The notes beneath the pieces were generated by a model, which saw only the letters and a list, made by a program, of their open reading frames with translations, searched no databases and was not told the DNA's origin. A stretch of DNA of 56,188 bases from Methylibium sp. (GTDB lineage Bacteria > Pseudomonadota > Gammaproteobacteria > Burkholderiales > Burkholderiaceae_C): positions 1 through 56,188 of the forward strand of contig PNNH01000004.1 of assembly GCA_013824165.1 (NCBI GenBank), read 5' to 3'. Below are positions 24,806 through 32,775 of this stretch, piece after piece (positions within the stretch are counted from its first letter, which is position 1; every line of letters begins with the position of its first letter). The translations under genes were made by a program, and so were the position numbers.

Positions 24806-25492
24806 TCAGCGCGCCATCATCGGTTGCAGCCAGCGCGCTTCGGCGGCGCGCAGCAGGGCCACCAGGGCCAGGGTGATCACAAGATAGAAGACCGCCGCGG
24901 TGGCAAATGCCTCCATCGGCTGGTAGTGGGTGGAGTTGACGTAGCGGGCCGCCCCGGTGAGGTCCATCAGCGTCACGATGCTGGCCAGCGAGGTGCCGTG
25001 CAGCATCATCACGATCTCATTGCCATAGGCCGGCAAGGCACGGCGCAAGGCGCCCGGCAGCACGATGCGGCGCAGCATCACCAACCGGCTCATGCCCATG
25101 GCACGGGCGGCCTCGATCTCGCCAGCCGGCAGGGCACGCATCGCGCCAGCCAGGATCTCGGTGGTGTAGGCGCAGGTGTTGATCGCAAAGGCCGCCACCG
25201 CGCAGAACCAAGCCGAGCTCAGCCAGGCCCAGGCAAAGCTGGCGCGCACCGCCTCGAACTGCGCCAGGCCGTAGTACAGCAGGAACAGCTGCACCAGCAG
25301 CGGCGTGCCGCGGATCGCATAGGTGAAGGCCCAGACCGGCCGGCTGCACCAGGGCGACGGCAGCACGCGCAGCACCGCCAGCGGTACAGCCGCCAGCAGG
25401 CCGATCAGCAGCGCCAGCAGCAACAGTTCAGCCGTGACCAGCGCGCCCTTGAAGAAATGCGGCAGGCTCTCAATGACAAGTTCCCAATTCAC
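24806..25492 (-). CDS. aotM: ABC transporter permease, AotM/HisM type
   Basis: A 228-residue inner-membrane permease with about five transmembrane helices. The BPD_transp_1 coupling loop is EIEAARAMGMSRLVMLRRIVLPGALRRALP, which docks on the ATPase; IRGTPLLVQLFLLYYGL is typical of polar amino acid permeases. The GTG at 25492 overlaps the upstream permease stop (GTGA) and is preferred to a longer reading from 25549, whose first 19 residues are unlike a permease. It ends directly before the cphZ start. Confidence 0.9.
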   Translation of the reverse strand: MNWELVIESLPHFFKGALVTAELLLLALLIGLLAAVPLAVLRVLPSPWCSRPVWAFTYAIRGTPLLVQLFLLYYGLAQFEAVRASFAWAWLSSAWFCAVAAFAINTCAYTTEILAGAMRALPAGEIEAARAMGMSRLVMLRRIVLPGALRRALPAYGNEIVMMLHGTSLASIVTLMDLTGAARYVNSTHYQPMEAFATAAVFYLVITLALVALLRAAEARWLQPMMAR

Positions 25493-26178
25493 AGCTGCCC
25501 CTTTCTGCTGCCGATGACCAGGTGTTGCTGCAGGCGCGCGAAGCCCCACTCCGACACGCTGGTGAACAGCAGGTACATCAGCGCGGCCGCGCCGTAAAAG
25601 ACAAAGGGCTCGCGCGTGGCGCCGGCCGCCAGACCGGCGCGGTGCATCAGATCGGTGAGGCCAATCACCGAGACGATGGCTGTGCTCTTGACCAGCACCA
25701 GCCAGTTGTTGGCCAGGGCTGGCAAGGCGTGGCGCAGCATCTGCGGCGCGACGATGCGCGCGAACACCAGCCAGCGCCCCATTCCGAAGGCCTGGGCGGC
25801 CTCACGCTGTCCGGGCGGCACGGCCAGGAAGGCGCCGCGGAAGGTCTCGGTCAGGTAGGCGCCGAAGATGAAGCCGATGGTGGCGACACCGGCCACGAAG
25901 GGGTTGATGTCGATGTAGTCCTCGTGGCCTAGCTTCAGCGCCAATTCATTGATCAGCGCCTGGCCGCCGAAGAACACCAGCAGCATCAACACCAGATCAG
26001 GCACCGCGCGGATCAGCGTGGTGTAGGTCTGCGCCAGGCCGCGCAGCAGGCGGCTGCGCGAAAGCTTGGCGAGCGCGCCCAGCAGGCCCAGGCTCATCGC
26101 CACCGCCACCGAAGCCAGCGACAGGACGAGCGTCATCAGGGCGCCCTCCAGCAGGCTGGCGCCATAGCCGTGCAACAT
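25489..26178 (-). CDS. aotQ: ABC transporter permease, AotQ/HisQ type
   Basis: A 229-residue permease of the polar amino acid family, with the EAA-type loop QREAAQAFGMGRWLVFARIVAPQMLRHALPALANNW. RAVPDLVLMLLVFFGG matches HisQ/AotQ. It forms a heterodimer with the next permease. It begins 30 bases after the cyanophycinase stop. In P. aeruginosa aotQ is preceded by aotJ, the periplasmic binding protein; here that place is taken by the cyanophycinase and no binding protein is found in the operon. Confidence 0.9.
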   Translation of the reverse strand: MLHGYGASLLEGALMTLVLSLASVAVAMSLGLLGALAKLSRSRLLRGLAQTYTTLIRAVPDLVLMLLVFFGGQALINELALKLGHEDYIDINPFVAGVATIGFIFGAYLTETFRGAFLAVPPGQREAAQAFGMGRWLVFARIVAPQMLRHALPALANNWLVLVKSTAIVSVIGLTDLMHRAGLAAGATREPFVFYGAAALMYLLFTSVSEWGFARLQQHLVIGSRKGQL

Positions 26179-26208
26179 GGTGAAGTCTCCGCTTGGGGAA
26201 GCTGTCGA

Positions 26209-27462
26209 TCAGCGTTTGTCAGTCAGACGTTCGTACAGCGGGCGCTGCATGCGCACCGGCGTCACATCCAGGCCCATGCGGACCACGGTGTAGTCCTCGC
26301 CGCCGAAGCCGCCGGTGAACCAGCCCATCGTGGCAGGCAGCTTGTGCAGGCGAAACTCGAAGCCCAGATCGGGCTTGTCATCGCCCTCCACCGGCTGGCC
26401 GGTGAAGGCCAGGCCGGTGACTTCGGCATGCGGGCTGTCCAGCAACTGGCCCATCGCGTTGACGATGGTGGTGTCGCCCAGCATGTCCGGATAGAAAGGC
26501 TTGTTCTTGAAGTAGGGTTTGAAGTCGGCCGCATGCGGGTTGATGCGCAGATCGCGCGCCTTCTGCGGTGCTGGCGTGGTCTGGCCGGTATTCAGGTCGT
26601 GCTTGTCGCCGCGGTCCAGATAGGTCAGCTGCGCGCCGCGCACATTGAAGGCCGGCAGCTTGGCGTCATGGCTGGAGGCGCCCAGATCCACCAGCAGCGC
26701 GCCCTTGGCGCCGATCACCTCGACCGAGTCGCCCTTGATGATGGCGGCACTGTTCTCCTCGACGCCCAGGCCCAGCTTGTAGCCCTTGGCCTGCATCAGC
26801 GGCAGCATGCGTCCGAAACGGCCGCGCTTGAGGAAGTGCTGGTCGATGAAGAGATCGGGGCCGACAAAGCCCAGGCCACGGTCAATCTCCTTACCCTCAC
26901 GCAGCCGGCCCTTGAGCACCTGCATCGAGTCCTGAGCATCGCGGAACATCACCGTGCTCATGATGGCCGCACCAGCGCTGGTGCCGGCCACGACACCGCC
27001 TTTGCGATAGACCTCCCAGATGGCTTTCAGCATCTCGGTGGGCTGGCCGCCGGGCTGCAGCGTGTCAACGATCAGTTCCTGCGCGCCTCCGGAGAAGTAC
27101 ACGGCGCGCGCCGTGCGCACACGCTCGATCAGCGCCGGGTCGTTGAGGGTCTTGGCCAGGTCCACGTCTTTCAGACGCGGCGCCACCGGGATGTGCTCGG
27201 CCACCGCACCCTGCCGGCTCAAAGCCTCGATGATCTGGCCGGCGCTGCGCTGCGGGTTGCCCGCCGCAGTGGCGAACACCGCAAAGCGCACACCCGGGCC
27301 GCCGGCTTCATCGACGATGCGTTTCCACACCGCATCGTTATCGAACTTCAGCGCGCCGCCGATGGGAATGGCGGTCTGCGCACCAGCACCGGCAGCCGCC
27401 AGGCTCAGGACAAGGGCCAGCAGCCGGGGCGTGAGGGAAAAAGGCAAGAGTGAGCGTGACAT
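26209..27462 (-). CDS. cphE: Secreted cyanophycinase (peptidase family S51, CphE type)
   Basis: A 417-residue serine peptidase that cuts cyanophycin (multi-L-arginyl-poly-L-aspartate) into beta-Asp-Arg dipeptides. The N-terminal signal peptide ends AGAGAQ around residue 29, so it acts outside the cytoplasm, unlike the intracellular CphB of cyanobacteria. The nucleophile Ser162 is in GTSAGAA; FSGGAQ (123-128), IDQHFLKRGRFGRM (206-219) and GLGVEENSAA match conserved CphB/CphE blocks. The C-terminus is longer than in CphB. ATG 27462 is chosen at the signal peptide; the open frame continues 72 codons upstream through the promoter. First gene of the operon. Confidence 0.9.
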   Translation of the reverse strand: MSRSLLPFSLTPRLLALVLSLAAAGAGAQTAIPIGGALKFDNDAVWKRIVDEAGGPGVRFAVFATAAGNPQRSAGQIIEALSRQGAVAEHIPVAPRLKDVDLAKTLNDPALIERVRTARAVYFSGGAQELIVDTLQPGGQPTEMLKAIWEVYRKGGVVAGTSAGAAIMSTVMFRDAQDSMQVLKGRLREGKEIDRGLGFVGPDLFIDQHFLKRGRFGRMLPLMQAKGYKLGLGVEENSAAIIKGDSVEVIGAKGALLVDLGASSHDAKLPAFNVRGAQLTYLDRGDKHDLNTGQTTPAPQKARDLRINPHAADFKPYFKNKPFYPDMLGDTTIVNAMGQLLDSPHAEVTGLAFTGQPVEGDDKPDLGFEFRLHKLPATMGWFTGGFGGEDYTVVRMGLDVTPVRMQRPLYERLTDKR

Positions 27463-27607
27463 GGGTGGTGAGAACTTGGGCAATGGCCGCCATCTTGTCA
27501 GCCGAGGCAGCCGGCCGCCAGCGGGATGGACCCAGGCGCATGCCGAACAGGCCGCGCCATGCAAGCGCATGTCGCATTCAAGCAAGCCGTTCAGGCGCGC
27601 TGCTGCC

Positions 27608-27649
27608 GCTGCTTGCCTGCAAGCGACGCGCACTTGCGTGCAAGCGACC
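27608..27649 (-). promoter_or_regulatory. ArgR-type operator, two 21-bp direct half-sites
   Basis: Read on the minus strand, GGTCGC-N8-AA-N5 (27649 to 27629) is followed directly by CGTCGC-N8-AA-N5 (27628 to 27608). The published P. aeruginosa ArgR half-site is TGTCGC-N8-AA-N5, in tandem pairs of 21 bp; both copies here match all but the first base and agree with each other at 16 or more positions. A further plus-strand match, TGTCGC-N8-AA, is at 27570-27585. The site lies 146 bases upstream of cphE and 105 upstream of the TonB receptor. Confidence 0.75.
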
Positions 27650-27753
27650 ACCGCGCCGAAACCCCATAGGCAAGTCAAAGGGCCGAAACCTAGAGTGGCT
27701 TCCGGTTCGATACCCGCCCCTCATCCACCCCTTATCGCCAAAGGCTTCACAAG

Positions 27754-30513
27754 ATGTCCAAGCCCCGTCAACCGAGCCGCCGCGCCGCTGCGCTCACACT
27801 GCACACACTCAGCCAGATCAGCCAGGCCGCCTTGCTGGCCGCACTCGCCAGCGGTGCCGCCCTGGCGCAGGAGACCAAGCTAGAACGCATCGAGATCACC
27901 GGTTCCAGCATCAAGCGCATCGACGGCGAGACGGCGCTGCCGGTGCAGACGATCAAGCGCGAGGACATCGACAAGAGCGGCGTCACCACCGCGGCCGAAA
28001 TCCTGAAAAGCATCAGCGCCAACACCGCGCCGCTGTCGGACGGCATGAGCATCACCGATGGCACCTCGGGCCAGCGCGGCTTCAACGGTGCCAATCTGCG
28101 CGGCATCGGCGTCTCGTCGACGCTGGTGCTGCTGAACGGCCGCCGCCTGGCCAACTTCGCCTCGCCCGGCGACAACGCCGGCGTGGACCTGAACAACATC
28201 CCGGCCGGCGCGATTCAGCGCGTCGAGGTGCTGAAAGACGGCGCCTCGGCCATCTACGGCACCGACGCGATCGGCGGCGTGATCAACTTCATCACCCGCA
28301 AGGACTACCGCGGCGTGGACCTGAACGCCTATGTCTCGGCCACCGAGGAAAGCGGCGCGGGCAAGCGCACCGCCAGCATCAGCGGCGGCGCCGGCGACTT
28401 GCTGCGTGACCGTTTCAATGTGTTCGGTGTGCTCGATGTGCAGAAGCTGGACGCGCTGCGCTCCAGCCAGCGCCAGTTCATCCAGGATCGCCCGCTGGCC
28501 AGCAATCTGCCGGCGCTGATGTCTAGCAACACCTACCCGGCCAATATCGACATCAGCAGCACGCAGCGCAACGCACTGATCACGGCCGGCGTGCTGCCCG
28601 CCGGCGCCACCCGCACCCGCATCAACCCGGCGAACCCGGCCTGCAACACGCTGACCGAGGCCACCGTGTTTGCCGCCGCCGGCCCCGGCGGCCCGCTGGC
28701 CTGCAGCTACGACTACATGAAGGACACCGAGATCTATCCGGAGTCCAGCAAGGTGGGCTTCGTCGGCCGCGCGACGCTGCAACTCAATGACGACCATCAG
28801 GTCTTCGCCGAGCTGGTGCAGGCAGAGTCGGAAAGCCGCTATGTGCTGAGCCCCAACCCGATCCGCATCCGCAACCTGCCCGTGTCCCTGCTGCCCGCGC
28901 CCTACCGCGCGGTGCTGGATAAGCCGGGCTTGGCCAGCACCTTCAGCGGCATCCGCTACCGCATGATGGAGGCCGGCAACCGCACCAACGAAGTCAACAG
29001 CAGCGCGCAGCGCCTGGTGCTGGGCGCCAACGGCACGTTCGCCGGCTGGGACTACGACATGGGCCTGGCGCGCGCAGAGAACCGTGCGGTGGACAAGTAT
29101 GTGGACGGTTATGTGCTGTTCGACAAGTTCGACGCCGCCGTGCGCGCCGGCACGATCAACCCCTGGGGGCCGTCAACGCAAGCCGGCCGCGACCTGATCA
29201 GCAGCATCAAGGTCAACGATGAGGCGCGCAAGAGCAAGGGTGTCAGCACCTCGCTGGACGCCAAGATCTCGCGCCCGCTGATGAAGCTGGACGGCGGCGA
29301 GCTGGCGCTCGCGCTGGGCGGAGAACTGCGGCATGAGAACACCAGCTTCACGCCGTCGGCGCTGCTGCTGTCCAACAATATCGCCGGCGACCGCAGCAGC
29401 AGCGGCCTGGGTGTGGCCGATCTGAAGGCCACCGACGACAGCCGCGATGTGCGCTCGGTCTTCGCCGAGCTGAACGCGCCGCTGAGCAAGCAACTCGAAG
29501 TGCAGCTGGCCCTGCGTCACGACCATTACAGCGAGGTGGGCGCCACCACCAACCCCAAGCTGGGCGTGCGCTGGCAGCCCGAGAAGAACCTGGTGTTGCG
29601 CGGCTCGGCAGGCACCGGCTTCCGTGCGCCTTCGCTGGCCGATCTGAAGCGCCCTGTCACCTATGGCACGGCCGCCAGCTTCCTGACGGACCCGCAATGC
29701 GTGAACAAGGAAGGCTCGATCGATCTGTGCACCGACCAGTGGCCGGTGGAGCGCCGCAGCAACCCGGACCTGAAGCCCGAGAAGTCGCAGCAGTTCTCGC
29801 TGGGCGCGGTGTTCGAGGCCAACCGCCAGTGGAACTTCAGCGTCGACTACTGGAACATCCAGAAGAAGGACGTGATCTCGACGCTGGGTGAGCAGATCAT
29901 CATCGACAGCCCCGAGAAGTACAACGGCAAGTACATCCAGCGCGACTCCAGCGGCTTCATCACCAACATCCTGCTGCAGAAGGAGAACCAGGGCCGCCTG
30001 AAGACCTCGGGCATCGATCTGGGCTACGAGTGGCGCGGTGCGGCGACGGCTTTGGGCCGCTTCAGCAGCAGCTTTAGCGGCACCTGGGTGCTGAACTACG
30101 ACCGCCAGTTCGGCCCGCTGGAAGGCTATCGAAGCAATCTGGGCGTGTTCCTGAACGACCAGGTGATCCAGAAGTGGCGCCACCGCATCAGCATCAGCTG
30201 GGATCAGGGCCCGTTCGGCCTGACGCTGGCCAACCAGTACTCGTCGGGCTACACCGACCAGAACACCACCTATGACCCGAACAGCAATGCCTTGCTGGCG
30301 GCGCGCAAGGTGGCGGCCTACTCCTTGTGGGATCTGACGGGCAGCTGGAACATCAACAAGCAGCTGAAGCTGCGCGCCGGCGTGCTGAACATGCTGAATA
30401 CCGCCCCGCCCTTCTCGAACCAGGCCTACTACTTCCTGGCGGGCTACGACCCAACCTACACCGACCCGCGTGGTCGCAGCGTGCTCGCCAGCGTGAACTA
30501 CAGCTTCCGCTAA
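27754..30513 (+). CDS. TonB-dependent outer-membrane receptor, candidate importer of cyanophycin products
   Basis: A 919-residue receptor. After a long signal peptide (ending ALAQE near residue 40) comes a TonB-box region and plug domain: IEITGSSIKRID, LPVQTIKREDIDKSG, LRGIGVSSTLVLLNGRR, IPAGAIQRVEVLKDGASAIYGTDAIGGVINFI. The remainder is a 22-strand barrel ending ASVNYSFR. The type (large, GSSIKR motif) is the one usually tied to peptides or oligosaccharides rather than siderophores. It is transcribed away from the cyanophycinase operon from a shared 291-bp region containing the ArgR-like operator, so uptake of cyanophycin fragments or beta-Asp-Arg is the simplest guess. A strong terminator follows. 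Confidence 0.85.
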   Translation: MSKPRQPSRRAAALTLHTLSQISQAALLAALASGAALAQETKLERIEITGSSIKRIDGETALPVQTIKREDIDKSGVTTAAEILKSISANTAPLSDGMSITDGTSGQRGFNGANLRGIGVSSTLVLLNGRRLANFASPGDNAGVDLNNIPAGAIQRVEVLKDGASAIYGTDAIGGVINFITRKDYRGVDLNAYVSATEESGAGKRTASISGGAGDLLRDRFNVFGVLDVQKLDALRSSQRQFIQDRPLASNLPALMSSNTYPANIDISSTQRNALITAGVLPAGATRTRINPANPACNTLTEATVFAAAGPGGPLACSYDYMKDTEIYPESSKVGFVGRATLQLNDDHQVFAELVQAESESRYVLSPNPIRIRNLPVSLLPAPYRAVLDKPGLASTFSGIRYRMMEAGNRTNEVNSSAQRLVLGANGTFAGWDYDMGLARAENRAVDKYVDGYVLFDKFDAAVRAGTINPWGPSTQAGRDLISSIKVNDEARKSKGVSTSLDAKISRPLMKLDGGELALALGGELRHENTSFTPSALLLSNNIAGDRSSSGLGVADLKATDDSRDVRSVFAELNAPLSKQLEVQLALRHDHYSEVGATTNPKLGVRWQPEKNLVLRGSAGTGFRAPSLADLKRPVTYGTAASFLTDPQCVNKEGSIDLCTDQWPVERRSNPDLKPEKSQQFSLGAVFEANRQWNFSVDYWNIQKKDVISTLGEQIIIDSPEKYNGKYIQRDSSGFITNILLQKENQGRLKTSGIDLGYEWRGAATALGRFSSSFSGTWVLNYDRQFGPLEGYRSNLGVFLNDQVIQKWRHRISISWDQGPFGLTLANQYSSGYTDQNTTYDPNSNALLAARKVAAYSLWDLTGSWNINKQLKLRAGVLNMLNTAPPFSNQAYYFLAGYDPTYTDPRGRSVLASVNYSFR

Positions 30514-30551
30514 ATCAACAGACTGAACGCCCGTGTTGCGGGCATCAGCGC

Positions 30552-30593
30552 AGGGCCGACCTCCGTGGGGGGGATCGGCCCTCATTCTTTTTC
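30552..30593 (+). terminator. Rho-independent terminator after the TonB receptor gene
   Basis: Stem AGGGCCGA (30552-30559) / TCGGCCCT (30575-30582) with a 15-base loop, followed by CATTCTTTTT. It starts 39 bases after the receptor stop and separates it from the convergent thioesterase gene. Confidence 0.75.
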
Positions 30594-30620
30594 GATGCAC
30601 CCGCAAGGCGCTGCGGCGGC

Positions 30621-31043
30621 TCAGCCTTCGACGATGCTTCGCAACCAGTCCGGCAGCGGTGTCGACTTCTGCGCCGGGAAGTCCATCCACACGGTGGTGG
30701 CGCCGCCGGCGGCGTAGATCGTCTGCGGGTCTTCGGCGCGGGCCATCGTGATCCAGGTGTCGAAGCTGGTGCGGCCCGGGTTGGAGACGTAGTGGCGGGT
30801 CAGCACCTCGCCCGGGTATTCAAGCTGCCGGTAGAAGTTGCAGAAGGCGTTGACGATCACCGGGCCCTGGCCCTGCGGGTTGGGCGCCGCTTTCAGGCTG
30901 TCCAGCCAGTCCACCCGCACGATCTCCATGTAGCGGAAGTAGATCGTGTTGTTGACATGGCCCATTGCATCCATATCGCCCCAGCGGATGGGGATGCGCA
31001 TCTCATGGACCAGCTTCTTCTGCTCGGGGATTTCAAGCTTCAT
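30621..31043 (-). CDS. Acyl-CoA thioesterase, YbgC/4HBT family
   Basis: A 140-residue hotdog-fold thioesterase. The 4-hydroxybenzoyl-CoA thioesterase motif is [22 protein letters not shown] (key Asp in GDMD, then GHVNN), near residues 18-38. It should hydrolyse short- or medium-chain acyl-CoA; the substrate is unknown. Its start overlaps the yceH stop by four bases, so the two are coupled, and the SDR gene upstream makes a likely three-gene operon. Confidence 0.87.
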   Translation of the reverse strand: MKLEIPEQKKLVHEMRIPIRWGDMDAMGHVNNTIYFRYMEIVRVDWLDSLKAAPNPQGQGPVIVNAFCNFYRQLEYPGEVLTRHYVSNPGRTSFDTWITMARAEDPQTIYAAGGATTVWMDFPAQKSTPLPDWLRSIVEG

Positions 31044-31687
31044 GATGCGGGGGCTTGCTCGTCCAGGCCCAGCTCTCTCATCAGCCGGGCCACCTGGGCC
31101 TTGAGTTGATCGACTTCGGCGCGCAGCAAGGCCACATCCTCGTCACGTGCCGAAGAAGCCACGGGCACTGCGGCGCCGGGCGCGGGCAAGCCCGCCTCGC
31201 CGCAAAGCAGATGCGCCCAGCGTGCCTCGCGCGCGCCGGGCGCACGCGGCAGCTTGACGGCCATCGGCGGCTCGCGCTCGGCCAGTTCGTCCAGAAAGCC
31301 TTCGACCGAGGAGATGTCGGCAAAGCGGTGCAGGCGCTCGGTGTGCAGGCGCAACTCAGCCGGGGTTTGCGGGCCGCGCAGCATCAGCAAGGTCAGCAGC
31401 GCCAGCGCGGCGCCCGGCACGCCCAGCGCGCGCGCGCCGTTGTGCTCGAAGCGCACCACGCGGCTGCCGCTGACTTCAAACACCAGGCTCATGGACTTGA
31501 GTTCATCCAGCGCCTGCAGCACTTCGGATTCGGCCAGATTCATCACCGGATCGCGCGCGGTCTTCTGGTTGCAGCCCAGCGTCAGGCTGTTGAGCGACAT
31601 GGGGTAGCTGTCAGGCACCGTGTGTTGCTTCTCGACCAGCACGGCCAGCACGCGGGCTTCGACGGGGGTGAGGTTCCTAAGCGGCAT
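31040..31687 (-). CDS. yceH: YceH-family protein (DUF480)
   Basis: A 215-residue DUF480 protein with two winged-helix domains. Conserved blocks are [30 protein letters not shown] at the N-terminus and [11 protein letters not shown]; the C-terminal 30 residues form a short coiled coil ([22 protein letters not shown]). Function is not established, although winged-helix folds suggest a regulator. It sits 11 bases from the SDR stop and overlaps the thioesterase gene. Confidence 0.9.
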   Translation of the reverse strand: MPLRNLTPVEARVLAVLVEKQHTVPDSYPMSLNSLTLGCNQKTARDPVMNLAESEVLQALDELKSMSLVFEVSGSRVVRFEHNGARALGVPGAALALLTLLMLRGPQTPAELRLHTERLHRFADISSVEGFLDELAEREPPMAVKLPRAPGAREARWAHLLCGEAGLPAPGAAVPVASSARDEDVALLRAEVDQLKAQVARLMRELGLDEQAPAS

Positions 31688-31698
31688 GGGGCCCTCGG

Positions 31699-32481
31699 TC
31701 AGACGCCAAAGCCATCATCGGCCTGGATCACCGCGCCGTTGATGAAGTGGCTCTCGTTTGCGCACAACATCAGCAGCGCCGTGTCCAGATCCTGCGGCTG
31801 GCCCACGCGCTTGCGCGGCAGCAGGTCGACCAGCTTCTTGCCGCCCTCGGTACTCCAGTGATGGTGGTTGATCTCGGTGTCGATATAGCCCGGGCAGATG
31901 GCGTTGACGTTGATGCCGAACTTGCCCCACTCCAGCGCCATTGCGCGGGTCATGTGGATCACGGCCGCCTTGCTCATGCAGTAGACGCCAATCTGGCTGA
32001 GCACGCGCAGGCCGGCCATCGAGGCGATGTTGACAATGCGCCCGCCGGTAAAGGTGCCAGGCGCGGCACCGCGCGAACGGGCCAGCATGCGCTTGCCGAC
32101 TTCCTGCGCCACGAAGAAGGCGCCGCGCAGATTGGTGTCCATCACGAAGTCGTAGTCGTTCTCGGTGACGTCCGTGAGTTTCTGCGTGGTGCTGACACCG
32201 GAGTTGTTAATCAGGATGTCGATCGTGCCCATCTCGGTCTCGGCATGCGCCACAGCGGACTTGATGCTGTCCAGATCGGTCACGTCAAGGGTCACCACGT
32301 GGGCGTCGCCGCCGCCGGCTTCGATCTCGGCCCGCAAGGTCTTCAGGCGCTCGATGCGCCGCCCGGCCAGCACCACGCCGGCGCCGGCCTGGGAGAGGGT
32401 CTTGGCAAACTGCGCGCCCAGGCCGCTGGAGGCGCCGGTCACCAGGGCCACGCGGCCCGACAGGTCAATGCTGTAGCTCAT
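31699..32481 (-). CDS. Short-chain dehydrogenase/reductase
   Basis: A 260-residue classical SDR. Cofactor motif TGASSGLG near residue 15, NNSG near 92, catalytic IASMAG (Ser), YCMSKAA (Tyr-x-x-x-Lys) and PGYIDTEI are all present. The Arg-Arg after the glycine motif (AGRRIER) suggests NADP(H) preference. Substrate unknown; 3-hydroxyacyl-CoA or 3-oxoacyl substrates would suit the neighbouring thioesterase and the ETF-quinone oxidoreductase gene, but that is inference. Confidence 0.88.
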   Translation of the reverse strand: MSYSIDLSGRVALVTGASSGLGAQFAKTLSQAGAGVVLAGRRIERLKTLRAEIEAGGGDAHVVTLDVTDLDSIKSAVAHAETEMGTIDILINNSGVSTTQKLTDVTENDYDFVMDTNLRGAFFVAQEVGKRMLARSRGAAPGTFTGGRIVNIASMAGLRVLSQIGVYCMSKAAVIHMTRAMALEWGKFGINVNAICPGYIDTEINHHHWSTEGGKKLVDLLPRKRVGQPQDLDTALLMLCANESHFINGAVIQADDGFGV

Positions 32482-32668
32482 CGCTTGCTCGTCTTTCTGC
32501 TGTGTTCAATGCCACGGCCGCTCGAGTGGCGAAGGTGCCGCCTGCTCTGGCAAAGGCCACCCGCCAAGTGCCGTGGGAGTTGCGCAAAACGATAGCACGC
32601 AGCCACGGCCCGCCGATGTCACCCAGCGGCCTGGCACAGCGTGTCGCCGCATCGGCGCGACGGACGAT

Positions 32669-32700
32669 GTCAAAAAAGAACGACCGTGCTATTTTTTGAC
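32669..32700. promoter_or_regulatory. AT-rich inverted repeat upstream of the ETF-ubiquinone oxidoreductase gene
   Basis: Perfect nine-base arms GTCAAAAAA (32669-32677) and TTTTTTGAC (32692-32700) with a 14-base spacer, an AT-rich island in GC-rich surroundings, 76 bases upstream of the gene start. It could be an operator, a promoter UP-element pair or a transcript hairpin; a TAGAAT hexamer follows at 32711 but no well spaced -35 is seen. Confidence 0.45.
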
Positions 32701-32775
32701 GATGCGCCGCTAGAATCCGGCGCAATCGCCAGGGGGCAGCCCACGCACCCTGACTCAACTAAAGCAAGGACAAGC

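Noticed and set aside
23915-25597. A 560-codon plus-strand frame across cphZ and the aotM permease
   Set aside because: Antisense shadow; both minus-strand genes have strong family motifs and coupled starts.
32696-32716. TTGACG and TAGAAT as a -35/-10 pair for the ETF-QO gene
   Set aside because: The spacing is only 9 bp, too short for a sigma-70 promoter.
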